DNA from: Desulfamplus magnetovallimortis
GTDB taxonomy: Bacteria; Desulfobacterota; Desulfobacteria; Desulfobacterales; Desulfobacteraceae
Length of the DNA: 58,811 bases
Assembly: GCF_900170035.1 (NCBI RefSeq)
Contig: NZ_LT828552.1
Location: forward strand, 102,935-161,745
Direction: 5' to 3'
Position 1 is the stretch's first letter, and every line of letters starts with the position of its first letter. Below are positions 9,211 to 15,901 of the stretch, piece by piece. The position numbers were made by a program, and so were the translations under genes. Below the pieces are notes generated by a model that saw only the letters and a program-made list of their open reading frames with translations, did not search any database and was not told where the DNA came from.

Positions 9211-10524
9211 ATGCTGAAATCTGATAAAAAAACCGGTCTTGTATTTTTCCCGGCCTTTGACTGGGCCATTGATCCTACTCATCCGGAACGTGAAGAGAGG
9301 CTTTTATATACCCAGGATCAGGTAATGGAGGAAGGTATATTTGACATTAACGGGATTACTGAATACAAACCAGAACTTATAAATGCCGATGATATACGTC
9401 GTACCCATTTCTGTGTTCCAGACGAAGCATCTGTCACAACCGAATCACACCTTATCAGTGCCGGAGGTGCTGCAGCCATTGGCAGGGCAGTAATGGAAAA
9501 GGAGATTGACAACGGATTTGCACTTGTACGCCCTCCAGGCCACCATGCCATGCGTATTGTTCATGGCGGAAGGGGCTTTTGCTACATCAACATTGAAGCT
9601 GTAATGGTTGAACTTCTCCGTCAGCAATACGGTATAAAAAGAGTTGTAATTGTAGATACTGATTGCCATCATGGTGACGGAACAAATGACATTTACTGGC
9701 ATGATCCAGACACACTCTTTATTTCCATACACCAGGATGGGAGAACACTCTATCCCGGGTCAGGGTTTACAGGAGAGCTTGGTGGGCCTAATGCAAAGGG
9801 GTCAAACCTAAACATTCCTCTCCCCCCGGGAACAGGAACTGAAGGCTATCTTTATGTAATAAAAAATTCTGTCCTTCCAGCAATAGAAGAGTTCAAACCA
9901 GATATAATAGTCAACTCAGCAGGACAGGACAACCACTACACAGATCCCTTGACCAACATGAACTTTTCTGCACAAGGGTATGCAGAGCTTACAACTTTGC
10001 TTAAACCGGACATTGCAGTTCTTGAAGGCGGCTACTCCATTGAAGGTGCTCTGCCATATGTAAATCTTGGTATCATACTTGCTCTTGCTGGAATGGATTA
10101 CTCCAATGTGGTGGAACCGGATTACCATCCAGAACGGCTGAAACAGGCATCCAATGTAACAGACCATATAAAGCGCACTTCAGATATCATTAACAATTAC
10201 TGGAAGAAGCGCCATGAAATGCGGGAAAAGGCGGGTGCCAACGGTACTATTCAGGAGAGGCACAGAGAGATATTCTACGATACCGATAATATTTTTGAAC
10301 GACAGAAAGAGAGAATAAGAATTTGCAGGGAGTGTGCAGGTGCACTTGAGATAGACTCCCAGGCAATGCCCGGATCCAGGATAATGGCTGTTCATATTCC
10401 TCTTAATGCCTGTCATGCATGCAAAGAGACCGCATACGATATGTTTGAACAGGCAAAAACCACAAAAAAATACAGCAAAATATTTCTTCAAGACAGACCA
10501 AAAGATGAGTATATCTGCTTCTAA
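9211..10524 (+). CDS. Histone deacetylase-like (AcuC/APAH) family deacylase with Cys-rich tail
   Basis: Zinc-dependent arginase-deacetylase fold. RPPGHHAM (tandem His at 111-112) and DTDCHHGDGT (D151, H153) are visible, with D240 in SAGQDNHYTDPL as the third zinc ligand. GGYSIEGAL near 275 is the conserved glycine loop. Such bacterial enzymes remove acyl groups from proteins, polyamines or small molecules; the substrate here is unknown. The catalytic domain ends near 300. A further 135-residue tail has CREC near 364 and CHAC near 406, a possible extra metal site that most relatives lack. The ATG follows AGAGGT. Confidence 0.85.
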   Translation: MLKSDKKTGLVFFPAFDWAIDPTHPEREERLLYTQDQVMEEGIFDINGITEYKPELINADDIRRTHFCVPDEASVTTESHLISAGGAAAIGRAVMEKEIDNGFALVRPPGHHAMRIVHGGRGFCYINIEAVMVELLRQQYGIKRVVIVDTDCHHGDGTNDIYWHDPDTLFISIHQDGRTLYPGSGFTGELGGPNAKGSNLNIPLPPGTGTEGYLYVIKNSVLPAIEEFKPDIIVNSAGQDNHYTDPLTNMNFSAQGYAELTTLLKPDIAVLEGGYSIEGALPYVNLGIILALAGMDYSNVVEPDYHPERLKQASNVTDHIKRTSDIINNYWKKRHEMREKAGANGTIQERHREIFYDTDNIFERQKERIRICRECAGALEIDSQAMPGSRIMAVHIPLNACHACKETAYDMFEQAKTTKKYSKIFLQDRPKDEYICF

Positions 10525-10534
10525 TATAGGCATC

Positions 10535-10600
10535 TTTACCGTAAAAATGACTATCATTTTTACATTTGGAAATAATTGGATACACAATCAATCATGCCCG
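10535..10600. repeat. Single F-type two-hairpin unit
   Basis: TTTACCGTAAAAATGACTAT opens the unit and CATGCCCG closes it, as at 7108-7237. Hairpin 1 is kept (AAAAATGA/TCATTTTT); hairpin 2 is partly eroded. It directly follows the HDAC-like gene and precedes a D-type unit. Confidence 0.75.
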
Positions 10601-10620
10601 TTTGATATTACAACTATTAA

Positions 10621-10702
10621 TAACGGACATGGCGGATTACCGCCACAATCGAAGGGATGAAAGTCATTTTTAAAACAGTCTGTTAAGGAGACTTTCATAT
10701 AA
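10621..10702 (-). repeat. D-type two-hairpin unit carrying the epmA ribosome-binding site
   Basis: This is the reverse complement of the 79-81 bp D unit seen at 15663-15901 and 28804-28963: GGCGGATTACCGCC hairpin, CACAATCGAAGG linker, then the ATGAAAGTC/GACTTTCAT arms. Where other copies read TTACCGAGACTTTC this one reads TTAAGGAGACTTTC, and AAGGAG (10685-10690) is the only Shine-Dalgarno before the epmA ATG at 10704. Confidence 0.75.
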
Positions 10703-10703
10703 A

Positions 10704-11678
10704 ATGAAAAAACATATTGAAAAAAGAGCTCTGATGATAAGAGCCATAAGAAGTTTTTTTGAGTCAGAAGGCTACCTTGAAGTGGAAACTCCTTCAAGAA
10801 TTCCCATTCCAGTACCAGAGGAGAATATTGAACCATTTGAATCAGAAGGGTGGTATCTTCAATCATCGCCTGAAATCTGCATGAAACGGCTGGCAGCTCA
10901 GGGATATGGGAAAATATTCCAGATATGCAAATGCTTTAGAAAAGATGAAAGGGGAGATCGACATCTAACGGAGCTGACCATGCTTGAATGGTACAGGAAA
11001 GGTTATTCCTACAAAGAACTTATGGCAGAATGCTGTGACCTTATCCGGTATGTTTCTGCATATATACAAAATTATGGGCATGTTTTTCCCCAAAATGAAA
11101 AGAGTTCTACAAAAGAAACAAACAGACACAGAAATAGTAACCAGCCTTATCTACTTGAGTATGGAGAGCACCGCATAGCACTTGGTGATAAATGGAATAT
11201 GATTTCTGTAAGAGATGCCTTCAGGAAATACAGCTCCATTACAATGGAAGAAGCTGAAAAGTCAGGTAGATTTGACGAAATAATGGCATTTGAAATTGAG
11301 CCTGAACTTGGCCTTTCAACTCCTGAATTTATATATGACTATCCTGCATCCATGGCTGCCCTCGCAAAGCTGAAATCCAATGATCACAGCCTTGCAGAAC
11401 GGTTTGAGCTTTATATTGCAGGAATTGAACTTGCCAACGGCTTTTCAGAACTGACCGACCCTGTGGAGCAAAGAGAACGATTTGAAAGAGTACTCGAAAA
11501 ACGACGGCAATCTGAAAAAGACAAACATGGAGAAATACTGCCTGAAAAATTTCTCTCTGATCTTGGTAAAATGCCACTGACAGCAGGCATTGCACTTGGT
11601 ATAGACAGACTTGCCATGATTTTTGCCAACGCTTCAACCATTGACGAAGTGGTAACCTTCACACCTGAGATCCTATGA
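10704..11678 (+). CDS. epmA: EF-P lysine lysyltransferase (EpmA/GenX/PoxA-like)
   Basis: A short class II lysyl-tRNA synthetase paralogue of 324 residues without the anticodon-binding domain. Motif 2 is FQICKCFRKDERGDRHLTE near 72-90 and motif 3 is GIALGIDRLAMIF near 299-311. It activates beta-lysine or lysine and attaches it to a lysine of elongation factor P, helping ribosomes pass polyproline. Neither EF-P nor the aminomutase EpmB is in the window. Its ribosome-binding site lies inside a D repeat. The length and missing N-terminal domain argue against a full LysRS. Confidence 0.88.
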   Translation: MKKHIEKRALMIRAIRSFFESEGYLEVETPSRIPIPVPEENIEPFESEGWYLQSSPEICMKRLAAQGYGKIFQICKCFRKDERGDRHLTELTMLEWYRKGYSYKELMAECCDLIRYVSAYIQNYGHVFPQNEKSSTKETNRHRNSNQPYLLEYGEHRIALGDKWNMISVRDAFRKYSSITMEEAEKSGRFDEIMAFEIEPELGLSTPEFIYDYPASMAALAKLKSNDHSLAERFELYIAGIELANGFSELTDPVEQRERFERVLEKRRQSEKDKHGEILPEKFLSDLGKMPLTAGIALGIDRLAMIFANASTIDEVVTFTPEIL

Positions 11679-11807
11679 ATACAATTTGTCACTTTGAACC
11701 TATAGCTTTCCAGAAAAAAATTTTATTTTTTGGTCAAAAAAAATAATGCAGATAACAGATAGTTAGACTTTTACATTATCAATTTAATTATCTGGAATAC
11801 TATAATA

Positions 11808-11867
11808 ACCCTTCGGGTAGTTTTTTTCCATAAAGTACGTGGCTTATACCCGCCACAATCAAAGGAA
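11808..11867. repeat. Degenerate D-type unit
   Basis: ACGTGGCTTATACCCGCCAC followed by AATCAAAGG matches the hairpin-2 and linker part of the reversed D unit at 10621-10702. A short ACCC/GGGT hairpin with a T run (11808-11827) precedes it and could end epmA transcription weakly. Confidence 0.5.
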
Positions 11868-12281
11868 CTATTTTCTGGTAATATCATCGTCATGACAAGA
11901 AGGGCACTCTTCTGGCCGCCCTGTACCAGGGGACTCCTCCCATTCATGATTACATGTATTACACATAAAGATTCTTGGCTTTATGACAATTTCATAGTTC
12001 CCGCCTTCAATATTGATAGCCTTTCCATTTATAATTGCATCGGCTATTACCTTTCTGGCATTCCTTAATATCCTGCCAAAGGTGGCTCTTGATACTTCCA
12101 TCAATTCACCACCTTCTTCATGGGAAAGTCCCTGGAGATCTGCCAGTCGTATTGCCTCACGTTCATCAACCGTGAGATGTACCTCTGTCAAATCAAGCAT
12201 GGGAATCCCCCGCGGCTTAAAATAACTTACTTCCGGCTTATATCCAACTTTTCTACTAATGACAGGTCGCACCATTTTCAT
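11868..12281 (-). CDS. UPF0251 (DUF134) family putative DNA-binding protein
   Basis: A 137-residue protein with the family start MVRPVISRKVGYKP and a sigma-region-4-like helix-turn-helix: LTVDEREAIRLADLQGLSHE followed by EVSRATFGRILRNARK (about residues 36-78). The C-terminus has CNTC and CPSC pairs near 109-130, a likely zinc ribbon. Regulators of this family are often near redox or metal genes; here sat lies upstream in the same direction. Its target is unknown. Initiation may be at M1 or at M3 (MVRP), since neither has a strong Shine-Dalgarno. Confidence 0.82.
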   Translation of the reverse strand: MKMVRPVISRKVGYKPEVSYFKPRGIPMLDLTEVHLTVDEREAIRLADLQGLSHEEGGELMEVSRATFGRILRNARKVIADAIINGKAINIEGGNYEIVIKPRIFMCNTCNHEWEESPGTGRPEECPSCHDDDITRK

Positions 12282-12370
12282 TCCATTTCTGTTTTATTAT
12301 TGTAATGTATCAACGACTTTAAGATTCTCTGCATCGCTGACACTTTGTGTCATAGTAAATCTGTAACCAG

Positions 12371-12406
12371 AAAAGGGGACTTTCATGTAAGAAACTCCCC
12401 TTTTTT
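12371..12406 (-). terminator. Terminator downstream of sat
   Basis: AAAAGGGGA (12371-12379) pairs with TCCCCTTTT (12396-12404). T runs follow on both strands: four on the minus strand, where sat needs it, and six on the plus strand. Confidence 0.7.
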
Positions 12407-12499
12407 GGTATTTAAGCATTTTAAAACATTTTAAAGCAACACAACAAACAAATTGGATAGTTTACTGTAATCACTAAAAAAGGCAGTTAAACGTGCATC

Positions 12500-13777
12500 T
12501 TACATCTTTGTTCCTTCGGCATGACTCTGAAGTTTAACCTCAACTTTCTCGGTCAGGCTGGCATAGTACTCACGCAGAATGACAAGAACCTCTTCACGTC
12601 CAAAATGGTCAACAACCTCTTCATTATTGGAAAGAGCATGACGAAGTTTTGTTCCGGAAAGAATTACTCTGTCGTCCTTGCCATGTGGGCAGGTTCTCAT
12701 GGAAGCCATGCCATCACATTTGTAGCAATAGAATGTCCAGTCAATCTTCAGAGCTTCGCACTGAAGAGCTTTTCCAGGCTCAGCAGGAGCTGGAATGGCA
12801 TCAAAGATCTCCTGTGCTTCAAAAAGTGTATAGAAATCACCAACGCCTGCATGGTCACGGCCGATGATCATTTTGTTTACACCATAGTTCTGACGGAATG
12901 TTGCATGAAGAAGAGCTTCACGAGGACCTGCATAACGCATATCAAGGGGATATCCACCCTGAACAACCTTATCTTCAACAAAATAACCTTTTACCAGAGT
13001 ATCAATACACTTTACACGAACTTCAGCAGGAATGTCACCAGGTTTCAGGTTACCGATCAAAGAGTGAATCAAAACACCATCACAAACATCAATGGCTATC
13101 TTGCAGAGATGCTCATGGGATCTGTGCATTGGATTTCTAAGCTGCATGGAAGCAACATTTGCCCATCCTCTTTCATCAAAAATTGCGCGGGTCTGGGCAG
13201 GTGTAAGATAGACACCTTTAAATTTCTCGGGGAACTCACCTTCTGAAAGGACTTTTACAGGGCCTGCAAGGCAGAACTCTTTTCTGGCCATAACCATCTG
13301 AACACCAGGATGATCTTTAAGAGCGATTTCCCAGAATTTATCATCCGCAGACTCTTCTCCATGACCTTTGTAAACCTTCTCTGATTCCCATTTTTTATCT
13401 TCTTCGGTCATCTCAAACTTTTCGGTGACCTTCATTGTGGCATAAATCTCACCATTTCTTTCAAGGGTAATCTCATCACCTTCTTTAATGGCATCTGCGT
13501 CAGCCTTGGAAGCGTCCAGCATAACAGGAACAGGCCAGAACGTACCGTCAGCAAGAAGATAATCGGCACAAACACCTTTCCAGTCCGCTTTTGTCATAAA
13601 ACCATCAAGGGGACTGAACCCACCGATACCCATCATGATAAGGTCACCTTTTACCTGGGAGCTTATCTCAATTTTCTTAAGACCAGCGGCTTTTTTAAGT
13701 TCTGCCTCAAGTTCAGCACCTTCAAGTTTGCAGCATACAAGACCTTTTCCACCATGTGGGGCAACTAATTTAGACAT
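12500..13777 (-). CDS. sat: Sulfate adenylyltransferase (ATP sulfurylase)
   Basis: It activates sulfate with ATP to adenosine 5'-phosphosulfate, the first step of dissimilatory sulfate reduction. [13 protein letters not shown] near 212-224 holds the HxxH nucleotide site and [11 protein letters not shown] near 295-306 the second His motif. The zinc-ribbon-like [15 protein letters not shown] near 356-370 fits the sulfate-reducer type. Length 425 is normal and there is no APS kinase domain. The ATG follows TAAGGAG. The gene is monocistronic, with a terminator below and a leader of about 150 nt above. It is the best indicator of the host's metabolism; aprAB and dsr genes are not in the window. 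Confidence 0.95.
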   Translation of the reverse strand: MSKLVAPHGGKGLVCCKLEGAELEAELKKAAGLKKIEISSQVKGDLIMMGIGGFSPLDGFMTKADWKGVCADYLLADGTFWPVPVMLDASKADADAIKEGDEITLERNGEIYATMKVTEKFEMTEEDKKWESEKVYKGHGEESADDKFWEIALKDHPGVQMVMARKEFCLAGPVKVLSEGEFPEKFKGVYLTPAQTRAIFDERGWANVASMQLRNPMHRSHEHLCKIAIDVCDGVLIHSLIGNLKPGDIPAEVRVKCIDTLVKGYFVEDKVVQGGYPLDMRYAGPREALLHATFRQNYGVNKMIIGRDHAGVGDFYTLFEAQEIFDAIPAPAEPGKALQCEALKIDWTFYCYKCDGMASMRTCPHGKDDRVILSGTKLRHALSNNEEVVDHFGREEVLVILREYYASLTEKVEVKLQSHAEGTKM

Positions 13778-13813
13778 GTAACTTACTCTCCTTACTATTA
13801 AATATTAACCAAA

Positions 13814-13838
13814 ATAAATGTCACTAACCGACATTTAT
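13814..13838. promoter_or_regulatory. Palindrome in the sat leader
   Basis: ATAAATGTC (13814-13822) and GACATTTAT (13830-13838) form a perfect 9-bp inverted repeat with a 7-nt centre, 37 bp upstream of the sat start. It could be an operator for a dimeric regulator or an mRNA hairpin. Confidence 0.5.
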
Positions 13839-13938
13839 ACAAATTCAATCATACCTTATGATTCAAGCCAGCAATTCATGGACAGACCAAATTTTTGACC
13901 TTCAAAATCAAAATGTCAAAATCCTTTTTCTGAAGTCT

Positions 13939-13968
13939 ATAATAGAATGAGCAAAAATCTTATCTCAA
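13939..13968 (-). promoter_or_regulatory. Possible sigma70-type promoter for sat
   Basis: On the minus strand TTGAGA (13963-13968) and TATTAT (13939-13944) are separated by 18 bp, giving a leader of about 150 nt. A loose inverted repeat, TTTTGAC/GTCAAAA (13893-13921), lies downstream of it. Found by eye only. The rest of 13778-14188 shows no gene. Confidence 0.4.
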
Positions 13969-14188
13969 CTAATAATGATTGAGAATTTTGTCAAGAACAA
14001 ATATCATTTTTGCTTATATTCAATAAAAAAGCCTGAAAATTAATCAACAATATGTCATCTATAGCAAATAAAAGCACAGTTTTTTTTACTAAACATTTAT
14101 GGATAGATTAATCCCCTCCGACCATAAATTAGGATAAAAACATTACATCAATTAATACTTATTATTAAAAAAATTACTATTAATAAGT

Positions 14189-14824
14189 TTATTTCATCTT
14201 CATCAATTTAACAAGGGAATCCATACTCTCAGCATAAAAATCAGCAGACAGGGATGAATTTTTAAAAGCTGCAAACCATGTTCCTGCATTTTGTGCCGCC
14301 TGTTGATCATACTCTGAATCGCCTATAAACAATATCTGACGCGGAAGCAAGGAAAGCTCATTCATAATTTTGACAAGTTCATCAGGTGCGGGCTTTGCAT
14401 TTTCCACATCTGCTGCTGTCACAACCATCTCAAAAAAAGAAGTCATTCCATGTTTTATGAGTACGTCATGCATTGTATTTGTCCTGTTGGTTGCAATGGC
14501 TCGGATATATCCATGGGACTTGAGCAGAGTCAGCAGTCGTCGGGTGCCTGGCTCTCTTTCCATATACTTGATAAACGGATGGTACCCCATCTTTTTTGCA
14601 AAGGCAAATATTGGTTCAAGGGATTCCATTTCCGGAAAAAGATATTGAAATGCCTCCCTTACTGTAAACATATGCACCTTGACAAACTGTTCATCACTTA
14701 GTTTCGGCTTACCAAAATTACTTAAAAGGGTATCATAATAGTTTCTGTTAGCCTTTGCTGTATCAAAAAGAACACCATCACAATCAAATACCACTGCTTT
14801 TATATTATCAATCTCAATTGTCAT
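14189..14824 (-). CDS. HAD-superfamily hydrolase (phosphoglycolate phosphatase-like)
   Basis: The Asp nucleophile motif is VFDCDGVLFDT near residues 12-22. IATNRT near 110-115 supplies motif II, K142 in AKPAPDE motif III, and GDSEYD near 166-171 motif IV. A helical cap (residues 25-90) marks subfamily I. Such proteins dephosphorylate small phosphoesters; the substrate is unknown. 211 residues is normal. It follows the DUF1573 gene by 50 bp on the same strand and may be co-transcribed. Confidence 0.85.
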   Translation of the reverse strand: MTIEIDNIKAVVFDCDGVLFDTAKANRNYYDTLLSNFGKPKLSDEQFVKVHMFTVREAFQYLFPEMESLEPIFAFAKKMGYHPFIKYMEREPGTRRLLTLLKSHGYIRAIATNRTNTMHDVLIKHGMTSFFEMVVTAADVENAKPAPDELVKIMNELSLLPRQILFIGDSEYDQQAAQNAGTWFAAFKNSSLSADFYAESMDSLVKLMKMK

Positions 14825-14874
14825 ATTTTTATCTCTGTATCTCTCGCAACCTGATTTTCAAATTTGACCAGGCA

Positions 14875-15588
14875 CTACTCCATTATGTTCCCAAAAACAC
14901 TGATTTTTATCTCAGGCTGAATGGTGCTGTCGGTTTTCAGTACAATCATATCAAAATAACGGCCAGGGCGATTCATAATATTTCTTACAACAATCTCGCA
15001 CCCGTCGTTCTGTGTATTGTTTGACTTAATTTCAGCCACAATATGCTTACCCTCCTGTAGCTTCATGGAGAGCACTTTTAATGGATATCCTGGCTCCGGC
15101 ACCACTGAGACTGATGCTTCAGTTTTTTCGGATTTTTTTCCCATAAGCCTTAAAACCCTTGGTGAAATTCTGACAATGGCTTTTACCACACCTTCAACAG
15201 TGAGATTCATGACTTTGTTGACGGGATCATTGCTATGTATTGAGATCACCTTACTAAGTGTTTTTCCGGCATAACCGTTTGTATCAACCTTTATCTGCAG
15301 CTTACCTTCCCCACCCGGGGGAATTTTCCTGTCATATGAGACAGCGGTGCAACCTCAGGCCGTCTTAACATTTTCTATAAAAAGTGGTGCCCCACCCTTA
15401 TTCTGAATTATAAAGTCATGAGCAAGCTTTGTTCCTTCAGGCACATCATTAAAGGTAAACTGTGGCTCAAGCACAACAATATTAGGGACATTATTATACT
15501 TGTTCTCAGTTGATACAGAAACATCTATCTTAAAAACAAAGAGACAAAGCAGAAGCATAAAAACAATTCTGTATTTCACAATTCTCAT
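14875..15588 (-). CDS. Candidate selenoprotein: DUF1573 domain, TGA at the conserved Cys codon
   Basis: One frame runs from ATG 15588 to the stop at 14875, interrupted only by TGA at 15355-15357 (codon 78). The first 28 residues form a signal peptide, so the protein is exported. The DUF1573 pattern is clear: VLEPQFTFNDVPEGTK, a strand ending APLFIENVKTA, then TGA, then GCTAVSYDRKIPPGGEGKL. In the family this position is the first Cys of a CGCT motif, so TGA falls exactly where Cys is expected. The downstream half keeps the domain (VISIHSNDPVNK) with no other stop. A hairpin 32-48 nt after TGA (TTCCCC, loop CGGGT, GGGGAA) has G at loop position 2, as bacterial SECIS elements do, at the far edge of the usual distance. 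A second hairpin (CTGTC/GACAG) lies nearer but has no loop G. A nonsense mutation is the alternative. The full length is 237 residues. The start follows GAGGAA. Confidence 0.75.
15308..15324 (-). promoter_or_regulatory. Possible bacterial SECIS hairpin
   Basis: On the minus strand TTCCCC, loop CGGGT and GGGGAA follow the in-frame TGA by about 31 nt, with 37 nt between TGA and the loop. Six base pairs and a G in the second loop position fit known bacterial SECIS rules at their outer limit. The structure is judged by eye. Confidence 0.45.
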
Positions 15589-15901
15589 ATATTCCTCAAT
15601 TTTTTAAGTTTTTTTTGAGGACTTTCATACTTTGTATGACAAAGAGTGCTGCCATAGCCGCCATATAAAAATATCCCCAAGTGGCTGTTTTTATGAGGGC
15701 TTTCACGCCTCATTGTGGCAGATGATGCTGCCATGGCCGTTTTACATGAAAGTCTCGGTAACAGCCTGTTTTTAAAACGACTTTCATCTCTTCGATTGTG
15801 GCGGTGATCCGCCATGTACGTTATATAAAAGTCTCGGTAACAGCCTGTTTCTAAAACGACTTTCATCCCTTCGATTGTGGCGGTGATCAGCCATGTACGT
15901 T
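15585..15901 (+). repeat. Tandem array of D-type two-hairpin units
   Basis: Clear units at 15744-15822 and 15823-15901 are nearly identical; a diverged unit lies at 15663-15743 and a partial one at 15585-15662. Each has ATGAAAGTC/GACTTTCAT-like arms, a TTCGATTGTGG linker and a GGCGG/CCGCC-type hairpin, ending TACGTTATA. The last unit runs into the pabBC stop codon. The array fills the whole gap between pabBC and the DUF1573 gene. Confidence 0.85.

Noticed and set aside
12521-13246. Long frame of 241 codons opposite sat
   Set aside because: Antisense shadow of the well-supported ATP sulfurylase; no start signals.
15585-15866. ORF of 93 codons between pabBC and the DUF1573 gene
   Set aside because: It lies entirely in the D repeat array and changes with the repeats.
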